Shown here in pieces: positions 38,426 through 47,419 of a stretch of DNA of 64,000 nt. The notes under the pieces were generated by a model. It was given only the letters and a program-made list of their open reading frames with translations, searched no databases and had not been told where the DNA came from. Numbering within the stretch: the first letter of the stretch is position 1; every line of letters starts with the position of its first letter. The stretch spans positions 1-64,000 of the forward strand of contig NZ_QUHB01000009.1 of NCBI RefSeq assembly GCF_003479405.1, written 5' to 3'. A program made the position numbers and the translations under genes. The stretch comes from Eubacterium sp. AF16-48 (lineage in GTDB: Bacteria > Bacillota > Clostridia > Lachnospirales > Lachnospiraceae).

Positions 38426-39979
38426 TTATTGACAAGATTTAATCAACAGCAGTCTGTCACCCTTTTTGATATGGTCAGTCTTTAATTCATTTACCTCCAT
38501 AATTTTATCAATGGTAGTGAAATTCTCCTTTGCCAGCTTCCACAATGTATCCCCTGACTGAACCACATACCCTCTCATAAGTGGTGCTGCATTTACCTTT
38601 TCCAAATCTATGGATTCTTCTTTTATTTCAGTTATAAGAGCTTTTCGCTCCTCCCTAAAGGCCATTACCTCCATAGCCACTGTGAGCTTTATTTCCACCT
38701 CATCTGTGCCTGTCATGTTGCCACTTATCTGCTCCGTCCACCAGTTTACATAATATTTATCACCATTAGTTATTCCCTCTGCATCTATTCTGTGTTCAAA
38801 ATCCATTTCTGCTGACTTGCAGCATATTGGATTACTGTCTTCAGAGGATATATACATAACCCATGCCTTTATTTTCCCAATAGCCTTTAAGCCATTGTCA
38901 CTAACTACAATATTTTCAATTTTAATGTCTGCACTATTTCCACATATTTGTAAAATATGTCCCTTGTCGCTGTCTACCTTTATTTTCACTACATTTTTCG
39001 TTCTTGAAGCATTTTTTACAAGAAGTCTTTCACATACCTGTTCTGTTTTTATTGGAACGAGATTAATTTCCGGTGCGTACACATCCTCTAACACATCTAC
39101 CGGCTTTTCCTCATAAATCTTAATGTTCATTTTCAGCAATGCATTAATGTTAATTTCCCGCATTTCATTATCCTGATTCATTTCTGCATCTACCGTAATA
39201 TTATGAAGCTTTGATGTTATGTAGGAAATTAAATCTTCTCCCGCTTCATTTATTTCCAAAGTTCCACCAAAGTTAACGGTGGTATCTATCCACTGGATTG
39301 GAGCACTTTCTTCCTCCGGACTATATAGCAAAAATACCCCCAGTTCTCCGGTAACAAGTACGGCACTATCCGTCATTTTTTCATTAATGTTTTTTATCCT
39401 TACATCCTTCCACAGTATTCTTTCAATAGGTGGTTTAGATGAAGGAACCGACAGCTGTTCGTGGATTCTTAAATTATCTGATTTGTCTGCCACAATGGAT
39501 ATTCCGTCAATATGACCGTATTTAGTCATCATGTTTTCCCTGTCTGCTCCTGTCACTGCCTCCACATCTTCTAATTTTTCCACTGTAACATATGCCATTA
39601 TCTGTATTTTATATATGTAACTTCTATTATCAATCATTTTGACAGAAGATGACATAACCATTAGTTTTACATTTGCATTTCCATCTTCATCTATATCCTG
39701 GGCTTTTACAATTTCCTCAAAAGGAATTTCCCCTTCTAACCCATTTACCCTGCCATCATCAGCTCCATAGTAAAGCATCTGATAATTTATTGTTCCATTA
39801 ATAACAATCTGATTATTTCTCACGGAAACATTATCAACTGTGGCTGTCTCACTTTGATTAATAATGGTTCCTACTTCCGGATATGCCTCTGTAACCCTCT
39901 CTTCGTGGTTTACATAAAAAGTTTTTACCTCGTTTTTTAATATTTTACTCATATGAATATTGCTTTTTATTAATTCCAT
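38426..39979 (-). CDS. SPOCS (DUF3794) and LysM domain protein
   Basis: This 517-residue protein has repeated DUF3794/SPOCS beta domains (about 35-140, 180-270 and 310-440) and a C-terminal LysM (about 470-515; YVVQSGDTLWKLAKENFTTI). This architecture is typical of clostridial spore-envelope proteins; SPOCS domains also occur in SafA/SpoVID-type assembly factors. It has no signal peptide, consistent with assembly on the spore surface from the mother cell. The LysM would bind cortex peptidoglycan. It lies upstream of ispE (52-bp gap). Confidence 0.88.
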   Translation of the reverse strand: MELIKSNIHMSKILKNEVKTFYVNHEERVTEAYPEVGTIINQSETATVDNVSVRNNQIVINGTINYQMLYYGADDGRVNGLEGEIPFEEIVKAQDIDEDGNANVKLMVMSSSVKMIDNRSYIYKIQIMAYVTVEKLEDVEAVTGADRENMMTKYGHIDGISIVADKSDNLRIHEQLSVPSSKPPIERILWKDVRIKNINEKMTDSAVLVTGELGVFLLYSPEEESAPIQWIDTTVNFGGTLEINEAGEDLISYITSKLHNITVDAEMNQDNEMREININALLKMNIKIYEEKPVDVLEDVYAPEINLVPIKTEQVCERLLVKNASRTKNVVKIKVDSDKGHILQICGNSADIKIENIVVSDNGLKAIGKIKAWVMYISSEDSNPICCKSAEMDFEHRIDAEGITNGDKYYVNWWTEQISGNMTGTDEVEIKLTVAMEVMAFREERKALITEIKEESIDLEKVNAAPLMRGYVVQSGDTLWKLAKENFTTIDKIMEVNELKTDHIKKGDRLLLIKSCQ

Positions 39980-40054
39980 AACTGCCCCCTGACTTTACTA
40001 TATTCTGTATACCTTCTATAACATATGAACAACCTGATATATTTATTCTACTTT

Positions 40055-40471
40055 TTAATTGTCGGTAAATATCACGTTTTTGTCATTGTATTTTATTTTA
40101 ATTACAATAACCGGGTATGTTTTTGTTTCGTTATTGGTGTATTTCTTTGGTCCCAAAAACTCCGTTCTAACAAAAATTGCATTTGAGCTTTCAAATAGTT
40201 TCTTTACGGTAATGCTGTACCCTTCATACTTTTGTTTTCCATAACCAATTATAATGTAAGTGTACTTATCATCTGAATATGTTACCTTAAACTCCTTTTC
40301 CTTACGTTCCTCTATTATTTGTTTTACCTCCTGTGGCACCTCTGCTTCCGTCACTACAGTAAAATCTATATCCTTTATTTTTTTTCTGTTTATTTTCTGA
40401 ATACCGCATGAAGACGTTACTACTATGCATATAATAAGAATTAAAATCAGTCCTGTTTTATTTTTCAGCAT
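40055..40471 (-). CDS. PrcB-like lipoprotein
   Basis: This 138-residue protein has a lipoprotein signal with lipobox TSSC (Cys about 22). Residues 65-135 (YIIIGYGKQKYEGYSITVKKLFES, then YPVIVIKI) match the PrcB C-terminal domain named after the dentilisin complex subunit PrcB. In Clostridia such small lipoproteins lie near sporulation genes and have no known role. No operon link is evident apart from location after pgcA. Confidence 0.65.
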   Translation of the reverse strand: MLKNKTGLILILIICIVVTSSCGIQKINRKKIKDIDFTVVTEAEVPQEVKQIIEERKEKEFKVTYSDDKYTYIIIGYGKQKYEGYSITVKKLFESSNAIFVRTEFLGPKKYTNNETKTYPVIVIKIKYNDKNVIFTDN

Positions 40472-40474
40472 AAT

Positions 40475-40521
40475 AAATACACCACAATATATCTTTATTA
40501 AAATATATTATGGTGTATTTT
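40475..40521 (-). terminator. AT-rich hairpin between pgcA and the PrcB-like gene
   Basis: Arms AAATACACCACAATATAT and ATATATTATGGTGTATTT pair almost completely around a short loop. It lies 23 bp after the pgcA stop. The right arm ends close to the start codon of the next gene, so it may both end pgcA transcription and affect translation of that gene. Confidence 0.45.
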
Positions 40522-40543
40522 ATTTATGCCCTGTTTTTAAATA

Positions 40544-42277
40544 TTAAAGCATTGAATTTACTAAATTAATCATATATTCGCCAAGTTCCTTATCCTTAGC
40601 TTCTGCATCTGCAAAATCCTTACCCTTAACTCCATAGTAGAATTTAAGTTTTGGTTCAGTACCTGATGGTCTTACACAAACCCATGCACTGTCACTTAAA
40701 TCATAGTAAAGAACATTTGACTTTGGAAGTCCTGTACCTGTAACTTCTCCTGTTTCCATGTTTTTAACTGTGTCAAGTTTGTAGTCTCTTGCTGAAAGAA
40801 CTTTATAGCCGGCAATTTCTGTAGGAACATTCTCACGAAGCTTCTCAATTGTATTCTTAATCTTTTCAATTCCTTCCTTGCCCTTTAATGTAATAGACTG
40901 AACACCGTCACTCCAGTATCCGTATCTCTCATACATTTCAATCATCTTATCCCAAAGAGACATTCCCTTTGTCTTGTAGTAAGCTACAGCCTCGCAAAGT
41001 GCCATAGTAGCTACTACTGCATCCTTATCTCTTGCATGTGTTCCAATAAGACATCCGTAGCTTTCCTCAAAACCGAAAGCATAATGACCTTTCTTAGTGG
41101 TTTCAAAGTTAAGAATCTGCTCTCCAATATATTTAAATCCTGTAAGAACCTCAATAAGTCTTACGTTGTAATATTTTGCAATATCATTTGCAAGATTTGT
41201 TGTAACTATAGTTTTAATTAATGCTGCATCATCAGGAAGCTGTCCTGCTTCTTTCATCTGACTGATTTCATATTCTGCCAATAAGCATCCTGACATGTTA
41301 CCTGTAAGTACATGATATTCTCCTGTCTTATCATCTCTTACATATACACCAAGTCTGTCAGCATCAGGGTCTGTGGCCAACAAAATATCTGCATTAATTT
41401 CATTTCCCATTTTAACTGCTAACTCAAAGGCTTCTTTTGATTCAGGATTTGGATAACTTACTGTAGGGAAATCTCCGTCAGGAAGTTCCTGCTCCTTAAC
41501 AACATATACATTTTCAAATCCTAATTCCTTAAGAACTCTTCTTACCGGAATATTTCCTGTTCCGTGAAGTGGAGTGTAAACAATCTTAATGTCCTTCTGC
41601 ATTGCATCAATGGCATCCTGATGTTTAACCTGTGACTTAAGAGCTGCTATGTACTTGTCATCTACTTCTTTTCCAATCTGAACATAGAGGCCTTCCTTAA
41701 CTGCTTCATCCTTATCCATTGTCTTTACAAGGCTGTAATCACTAATGGCTGAAACAGCATACATAATACCTGTGTCGTGAGGTGGTGTAATCTGTGCTCC
41801 ATCCTCCCAGTAAACTTTATATCCATTGTATTCTGCCGGGTTATGGCTGGCAGTAACATTAATACCTGCTATACATCCTAATTCCCTAACTGCAAATGAA
41901 AGCTCCGGTGTAGGTCTTAATGAATCAAATACATAAGCCTTTATTCCGTTTGCATTAAGGCAAAGTGCAGCTTCATCTGCAAATTCCGGTGACATATGTC
42001 TTGAATCAAAAGCAATTGCAACACCTTTGTCCTGACCATTCATCTTTATAATATAATTTGCAAGCCCCTGTGTAGCCTTTCTTACAGTGTAAATATTCAT
42101 TCTGTTAGTTCCAGCGCCTATAACTCCTCTAAGTCCTGCTGTACCAAATTCAAGTTCAGTGTAAAATCTGTCTTCGATTTCCTTTTCATCACCTTCAATT
42201 GCCTTTAATTCAGCTTTTGTTCCCTCGTCAAAGTATGGACTTTCCAGCCAGTTATTATATAACTCTCTGTAACTCAT
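40544..42277 (-). CDS. pgcA: phosphoglucomutase (alpha-D-phosphohexomutase)
   Basis: This 577-residue phospho-sugar mutase interconverts glucose 1- and 6-phosphate. All four signatures are intact: the phosphoserine loop TASHNPAEYNGYK, metal loop DPDADRLG, sugar-binding loop GFEESYGC and phosphate-binding loop RPSGTEPKLKFY. It links to the glucan locus functionally, because phosphorolysis yields glucose 1-phosphate that must pass through this enzyme, although it lies 24 kb away. The gene stands alone. Confidence 0.94.
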   Translation of the reverse strand: MSYRELYNNWLESPYFDEGTKAELKAIEGDEKEIEDRFYTELEFGTAGLRGVIGAGTNRMNIYTVRKATQGLANYIIKMNGQDKGVAIAFDSRHMSPEFADEAALCLNANGIKAYVFDSLRPTPELSFAVRELGCIAGINVTASHNPAEYNGYKVYWEDGAQITPPHDTGIMYAVSAISDYSLVKTMDKDEAVKEGLYVQIGKEVDDKYIAALKSQVKHQDAIDAMQKDIKIVYTPLHGTGNIPVRRVLKELGFENVYVVKEQELPDGDFPTVSYPNPESKEAFELAVKMGNEINADILLATDPDADRLGVYVRDDKTGEYHVLTGNMSGCLLAEYEISQMKEAGQLPDDAALIKTIVTTNLANDIAKYYNVRLIEVLTGFKYIGEQILNFETTKKGHYAFGFEESYGCLIGTHARDKDAVVATMALCEAVAYYKTKGMSLWDKMIEMYERYGYWSDGVQSITLKGKEGIEKIKNTIEKLRENVPTEIAGYKVLSARDYKLDTVKNMETGEVTGTGLPKSNVLYYDLSDSAWVCVRPSGTEPKLKFYYGVKGKDFADAEAKDKELGEYMINLVNSML

Positions 42278-42353
42278 AGTAAACCTCCATTAAATTTATG
42301 CTATAAGTATTTTAATACAAACTAACCCCAAATAAAAGACCAAATATATTTTT

Positions 42354-43337
42354 TTACATATTTTCTATAAATTTGTGTCTTAGGTTTTCCTGTTTTAGAA
42401 ATTGTGTCAGTTTTTCCTCGTTTTTCTCCGAATACCACGCCTTGTTAGAGTTGTAATAGTAATTAATTATTTTCCAAAACTTTTCCGGATAACTTAGCAT
42501 GATTTTAAGGATGGTATATTCTTCACTATTTAATGGATTAATTTTGTTATATTCTTCTATGATTTTGTTTCCAAGAGAGATGTTCCAGTTGTTCTTTTCC
42601 ATTACCTTTCTAAGCCAGTCGTATAAATCCTGAAGCTGAGGTGCGTAATTAATTTTTGACATGTTCACCATAATTATTCCTTCCCCATCAAATAAAATAT
42701 TGTGGTGGTTGTAGCACCCGTGATTTATTGTCTTCATTAAAACTGCCTCTTCAAACCTTGAGGCATAGGTGGATTTTAATAAGTTATCCGTAGCAATAAC
42801 AGCCTGTTTTTTGTACTCATCCATTATATCCTGTAGGGACATTTCAAAGAAATTCTTATTTTTCCTCTTCTTTATGTAATTTTTTATGGTAGTAATTTCC
42901 CTGTTGTGCCTTTCAAAAACCTTTTCCATGTTTTTTCCCGGATGAAATGCCCTGACATCCTTTAATAGTTCCCTGTTATCCCTTAATATGTTATGAAAGG
43001 CTGCCAGTTTTTTTGTTCCTGCTAATATGCTACCTTCATTATTTACATTACATTCCTCTGCATTAAACCATTTTTTTAATATATATGTATAGCCGTCCTC
43101 GCTAATGGTAACATAATTTCCCTCATTATTTTCTATTACACAATCACATATAAAACCCTTGTCTTCCATATAGTTGTACAAAATTTTCATTGCCGCCATT
43201 TTTTCATTGCTGTTATTGTACTCCTGAAGAATATATTTTTCCTTTTCCACATTACACCCGTAATTTCCCTTTATTCTGTAGGTACTATTTATTTTAAGGT
43301 TGTATTGGTCAAATACCGTCAATGCTTTTTCATTCAT
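42354..43337 (-). CDS. CotS-family spore coat pseudokinase
   Basis: This 327-residue protein has the CotS/aminoglycoside-kinase fold (YILQEYNNSNEKMAAMKILYNYM as the lysine-strand region; NHGCYNHHNIL as the catalytic-loop position). The catalytic-loop Asp of the usual HGD motif is Cys here, and the DFG-like Asp is Asn (MVNMSKINYAP), so phosphotransfer is unlikely. In Clostridia CotS-type proteins are spore coat components. The start has a GAGGAGG site directly after leader hairpin B. It follows cca with an 82-bp gap. Confidence 0.75.
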   Translation of the reverse strand: MNEKALTVFDQYNLKINSTYRIKGNYGCNVEKEKYILQEYNNSNEKMAAMKILYNYMEDKGFICDCVIENNEGNYVTISEDGYTYILKKWFNAEECNVNNEGSILAGTKKLAAFHNILRDNRELLKDVRAFHPGKNMEKVFERHNREITTIKNYIKKRKNKNFFEMSLQDIMDEYKKQAVIATDNLLKSTYASRFEEAVLMKTINHGCYNHHNILFDGEGIIMVNMSKINYAPQLQDLYDWLRKVMEKNNWNISLGNKIIEEYNKINPLNSEEYTILKIMLSYPEKFWKIINYYYNSNKAWYSEKNEEKLTQFLKQENLRHKFIENM

Positions 43338-43350
43338 AAAAAACCTCCTC

Positions 43351-43398
43351 TTTAAATGGGTAACGTCCCTCCCTATGGTGGAGAACCGGTCATTTAAA
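43351..43398 (-). promoter_or_regulatory. leader hairpin B upstream of the CotS-like gene
   Basis: TTTAAATG and CATTTAAA form the outer stem. The inner part, read in the gene direction, contains CTCCACCATAGGGAGGG, which matches the core of hairpin A (CTCCACCAAAGGGTGGG) at 15 of 17 positions. The downstream arm abuts the ribosome site GAGGAGG. It could also act as a terminator for cca, but it lacks a T-run. Confidence 0.5.
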
Positions 43399-43419
43399 GA
43401 TATGAGGTTTTCTTACTTA

Positions 43420-44790
43420 TTAGAACATTTTTGACGCAATATTAAGGAGTGTTTCTCTTTCATTTAACTGAGGATTGTCTAACACCTTTGCCAAAAGTTC
43501 ATCTAACACTGTTCCTATTATTTCTCCCTTAGGACAGCCTATTTCAATCAGGTCTTTTCCTGACACTGCCATCTCTGCCTTACATGTACATATGTTATTG
43601 TCCATAATGTATTTAAACTGCTGACAGGTATAAAGATATTTATCAAATCCCTTTTTTCTTCCGTAATCGCTTTTTCCCTGAAAATCTGCATATGCCAGTT
43701 GGAGATACTGTTCATAAATATCCTTCCCGATTTTATGAACGCTCCATCTTACGGAAGCAGGACTCATTTCCCCGGAAGCAGTTCTGTCATCGTGACATTC
43801 AACTAAACGGATAACAAGCTTTATGGTTTTATTATCCATTTTCAGCCTTTTCATAATTTCAGGTACCATAAGGCTTCCCACCTTGGCATGACCATAAAAA
43901 TGAACCAGGTTATTATCCTTTTTGTCCATTGTCATGGAATCAGGTTTTCCCACATCATGTAAAAGTGCCGCCCATCTCATAACCTTTGTGTCAGGGACAT
44001 TTTCCATTACCTTAATGGTATGTTCCCCTACGTTGTACATATGATATGGTGTGTTTTGAGGGCATTCCATCATTCTGTCAAATTCTGGCAAAACCACTTT
44101 GGTAATTCCTGCTTTATAGGCTGTAATCAGCTTATCAGGGTGATTAGAAGTAATTAGTTTTTCTAATTCTACCCGGATTCTTTCTGCACTGATATTTTTT
44201 AAAGTATCTGACAAATCCTTAGCTGCTGCTAAAGTCTTATCTTCTATATCAAATCCCAGCTGAGCTGAAAATCTTACGGCACGTAAAATTCTAAGGGCAT
44301 CTTCACCAAATCTCTCTTCTGCCACCCCTACACACTTTATAATCTTTTTTTCTATGTCTCCTATTCCGTCAAAGGCATCCACCAGCCCTACTGTGGGATT
44401 ATATGCCATGGCATTAATTGTGAAATCTCTTCTTTTTAAATCCTCTATCAGATTAGAGGTAAATTCCACAGTGTCAGGATGTCTGCTGTCATTGTATTCG
44501 CCATCAATACGGTATGTGGTTACCTCATACCCCACTCTGCTCATCATTACCGTAACTGTTCCATGCTGTATTCCCGTATCAAGGGTTTTGTTAAATAACG
44601 CTTTTACCTGCTGAGGCAGAGCCGACGTTGTAATGTCCCAGTCCTGAGGCTGTCTGCCTAAAATGGTATCCCTTATACAACCGCCAACTGCAAATGCCTC
44701 ATAACCGTTTTTTTCCAAAATAGTTATTATCATTTTTACACTTTTGGGAATCTCTATATTAAAATCTTTCCTTACTTTATAATCATTCAT
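43420..44790 (-). CDS. cca: CCA tRNA nucleotidyltransferase with HD domain
   Basis: This 456-residue enzyme adds or repairs the CCA end of tRNAs. It shows the nucleotidyltransferase motif GGCIRDTILGRQPQDWDI, the RRDFTINAMAYN motif, the RNA-binding helical region, and a C-terminal HD domain (RWAALLHDVGKP) that may give phosphohydrolase activity. Length fits the class II bacterial enzyme with HD domain. It lies 56 bp after pdxR. Confidence 0.94.
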   Translation of the reverse strand: MNDYKVRKDFNIEIPKSVKMIITILEKNGYEAFAVGGCIRDTILGRQPQDWDITTSALPQQVKALFNKTLDTGIQHGTVTVMMSRVGYEVTTYRIDGEYNDSRHPDTVEFTSNLIEDLKRRDFTINAMAYNPTVGLVDAFDGIGDIEKKIIKCVGVAEERFGEDALRILRAVRFSAQLGFDIEDKTLAAAKDLSDTLKNISAERIRVELEKLITSNHPDKLITAYKAGITKVVLPEFDRMMECPQNTPYHMYNVGEHTIKVMENVPDTKVMRWAALLHDVGKPDSMTMDKKDNNLVHFYGHAKVGSLMVPEIMKRLKMDNKTIKLVIRLVECHDDRTASGEMSPASVRWSVHKIGKDIYEQYLQLAYADFQGKSDYGRKKGFDKYLYTCQQFKYIMDNNICTCKAEMAVSGKDLIEIGCPKGEIIGTVLDELLAKVLDNPQLNERETLLNIASKMF

Positions 44791-44846
44791 TAATTTCTGT
44801 CCTTCTTTTATATGATGTAAGTTTTAAAAGTATTAATTAAGTCTGT

Positions 44847-46235
44847 TTACAATGCCTTGTTCATTATATCGAGGGCTTTCTTTAACTTTTCCTCTGACAC
44901 GGCAGAGTAGTTTATTATGAATTTATGATTAAACTCCTCTAATTTATTGTAACAGTAATCTGACACACCGGATATGTTTATATTATTTTCCCTTAAAACT
45001 GCCTTAAAGCTTTCGTCATCTATGTCCTTTTTGATTCCCAAAATAAAATGAAGTCCTGCATTTTCTTCTTCTATGGTAACCTTTTCATAAATATCCGACT
45101 GCTTTATGGCACCAATTATTTTGTTTCTGTATTCCCTATAATAATTTCTCATTCTGTTAATGTGCCTCTCGTAGTAACCCTTGGAAATAAAATTTGCCAG
45201 TGTGTACTGCTCAAATCCCGACACCGTTCCGGAATAAAATCCCAATTTTTTATGATACAAATCCATTAATTCATCCGGCAGTACCATATAGGCAATTCTA
45301 ATGGAAGGAGCCAGAGTTTTTGAAAAAGTATTCATATATATAACTCTTGTACTGTCCATTCCCACCATGGTTGGTATTGGCTTTCCCGAAAATCTGAATT
45401 CACTGTCATAATCATCTTCAATAATCAAGCCATTATTTTCCTTTGCCCATTTTAAAAGCATTTGTCTTCTTTGTACCGGCATAACCCTTCCTGTTGGGAA
45501 GTGATGGGAAGGCGAAATATGGACTGCTCCTGCACCGCTTCCTGTTAAATTCTCAGGATTTATTCCCATATTATCAATTTTTAAATGGAGACATTTAACT
45601 CCGTTACTTTCATAAACCTTTCCGATTTTTTTATATCCCGGATCCTCTAAGGCAATAACCGTGTTGCGACCTAAAAGCTGAACAATAATGCTGTAAAGGT
45701 ATTCCGTTCCCGCACCTACAATAACATTGTCAGGGTTAATTTCCATTCCTCTAAAATGTGCCAAATGGTCTGCAATGGCATTTCTAAGTTCTGCCACCCC
45801 ATTAGGAACAGGACTTGTAAGGAAGGAATTTTCCTGGTCTAAAAGGGTCTGCCTCATTATTCTTGACCATGTTGCAAAGGGAAAGTTATCGTACATTATA
45901 TGATTAGAGTTAAAATTAACCAGCCACTGTTTTTTATGTTCTACGCTTCTTGCCATATTTTTCTTTTTAATATTTTCACCCAGATAATCACCACTTATTC
46001 TGCTGGCATAATATCCACGTTTTTCCTTTGTGAAAATATATCCCTCCACAATAAGCTGGGCATAGGCATTTTCCACAGTTATAACACTTATGTTGTGATT
46101 TTTTGCCATTTCTCTTTTAGAGGGAAGTTTCTCCCCTGCCTTAATTTTTCCTGACAAAATATCATCCTTTATGCATTTATACAAATATTCGTACAGAGAC
46201 ATTTTCCCTCTGTTTTCAAAATCATAGGTAAGCAT
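44847..46235 (-). CDS. pdxR: MocR/PdxR-family regulator of vitamin B6 metabolism
   Basis: This 462-residue regulator has an N-terminal GntR winged helix (about 12-80; AGEKLPSKREMAKNHNISVI) fused to a fold-type I aminotransferase domain (about 110-460) with the PLP lysine in NTFSKTLAPSIR. It is divergent from pdxK, the classic pairing for PdxR-type regulators that sense PLP. It is a regulator, not an aminotransferase, although the fold is retained. Two short CTGGTATTA/CTGGATTATA direct repeats at 46311 and 46359 in the shared gap are weak candidates for its binding sites. Confidence 0.88.
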   Translation of the reverse strand: MLTYDFENRGKMSLYEYLYKCIKDDILSGKIKAGEKLPSKREMAKNHNISVITVENAYAQLIVEGYIFTKEKRGYYASRISGDYLGENIKKKNMARSVEHKKQWLVNFNSNHIMYDNFPFATWSRIMRQTLLDQENSFLTSPVPNGVAELRNAIADHLAHFRGMEINPDNVIVGAGTEYLYSIIVQLLGRNTVIALEDPGYKKIGKVYESNGVKCLHLKIDNMGINPENLTGSGAGAVHISPSHHFPTGRVMPVQRRQMLLKWAKENNGLIIEDDYDSEFRFSGKPIPTMVGMDSTRVIYMNTFSKTLAPSIRIAYMVLPDELMDLYHKKLGFYSGTVSGFEQYTLANFISKGYYERHINRMRNYYREYRNKIIGAIKQSDIYEKVTIEEENAGLHFILGIKKDIDDESFKAVLRENNINISGVSDYCYNKLEEFNHKFIINYSAVSEEKLKKALDIMNKAL

Positions 46236-46403
46236 TGTTTCCCCCTGTTTTATAATGAAATTTGAGTTATTCTAATTTTTCATCATATTAATAATTACAT
46301 TTTTAACATTCTGGTATTAAAAAAAAATCATAATATGATATTAACAACAAGACCATTACTGGATTATACTTGAAAAACATGTAATTGTAAATACACGGAT
46401 TCT

Positions 46404-46436
46404 TAATTGCCGCTGACCGCAGGGAGTGGACAATTA
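46404..46436 (+). promoter_or_regulatory. leader hairpin C upstream of pdxK
   Basis: TAATTG and CAATTA form an outer stem and CCGCT/AGTGG an inner stem. The loop region ACCGCAGGGAG matches the ACC-NN-AGGGAG core of hairpin B. It is followed directly by the TACAAGGAG site and the pdxK ATG at 46457. It lies in the 221-bp divergent gap with pdxR. Confidence 0.5.
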
Positions 46437-46456
46437 AAAATACAAGGAGATTTTTT

Positions 46457-47293
46457 ATGAAACGAGTAATGAGTATTCAGGACATTTCCTGCCTTGGGAA
46501 ATGTTCTCTTACTGTAGCACTGCCTATAATATCTGCCATGGGTATTGAAACCGCCATTGTACCTATTGCGGTGTTATCTACCCACACTAATTTTGATAAT
46601 TTTACCTTTAGGGATTTAACTGATGATTTAATTCCAATTAAAATTCACTGGTTAAAAGAAGGTTTTAAATTTGATGCAATTTACACAGGTTATCTTGGTT
46701 CAAAGGAACAGGTGGATATTGTATCGGAATATTTTGATGCCTTTAAAACTAAAGACAACTATATAATTGTTGACCCTGCCATGGCTGACAATGGTGAAAT
46801 GTATTCAGGCTTTACTCCTGATTTTGCTCTTAAAATGACTGCACTTTGCAGCAAGGCTGATATTATTCTCCCAAACATTACTGAAGCAAGCCTTATGCTT
46901 GGAGCCAAATATCCGGGAGAAGACGCCGATGTGGATACCATTAAGTCAATGCTTCTACAATTATCCAAGCTGGGTTCAAAAAATGTTGTTATTACGGGAG
47001 TTAAAACTAATCCCGGACAGTTAGGTTTTGTGGGTTATAATTCTAATGAAGACAGCTTCTTTTGCTACTCTACAAAGGAAGTTCCAATTAAATCCCACGG
47101 AACAGGAGATGTTTTTGCCAGCACCTTCACCGGTGCATTAATGAACGGCTACTCTATATTTGGAGCTTTAAAAATTGCTGCGGATTTCACTTACAAGTGT
47201 ATACAAAATAACTATAACGACAAGGATTCCGTGGATTACGGAGTGAATTTTGAGGCAGAAATTCCTTCGCTACTTAGAATGATCGGAAAATAA
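46457..47293 (+). CDS. pdxK: pyridoxine/pyridoxamine kinase
   Basis: This 278-residue ribokinase-like enzyme phosphorylates pyridoxal, pyridoxine or pyridoxamine in B6 salvage. The N-terminus (SIQDISCLGKCSLTVALPIISAMG) and the catalytic region GTGDVFASTFTGALM are intact. It is divergent from the PdxR-type regulator, which supports the B6 salvage role. Its leader contains hairpin C. Confidence 0.92.
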   Translation: MKRVMSIQDISCLGKCSLTVALPIISAMGIETAIVPIAVLSTHTNFDNFTFRDLTDDLIPIKIHWLKEGFKFDAIYTGYLGSKEQVDIVSEYFDAFKTKDNYIIVDPAMADNGEMYSGFTPDFALKMTALCSKADIILPNITEASLMLGAKYPGEDADVDTIKSMLLQLSKLGSKNVVITGVKTNPGQLGFVGYNSNEDSFFCYSTKEVPIKSHGTGDVFASTFTGALMNGYSIFGALKIAADFTYKCIQNNYNDKDSVDYGVNFEAEIPSLLRMIGK

Positions 47294-47341
47294 TGTGTAA
47301 TATTAATTAAAATGAATTTCCTTATGTAACCCATATCGCTT

Positions 47342-47375
47342 TTAACCCGGCATATCATTCATTATGCCGGGTTAA
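47342..47375. terminator. hairpin between convergent pdxK and the type I secretion operon
   Basis: TTAACCCGGCATA pairs with TATGCCGGGTTAA. It lies between the two convergent stop codons. T-runs are short on both sides, so it is a probable but not strong bidirectional terminator. Confidence 0.6.
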
Positions 47376-47419
47376 ATCAACAAAATGGATATAACAAATA
47401 TATTTACCCAAACTGCCTT

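Noticed and set aside
44847..46235. An aminotransferase enzyme
   Set aside because: The N-terminal GntR helix-turn-helix and divergent pdxK show a MocR/PdxR-type regulator.
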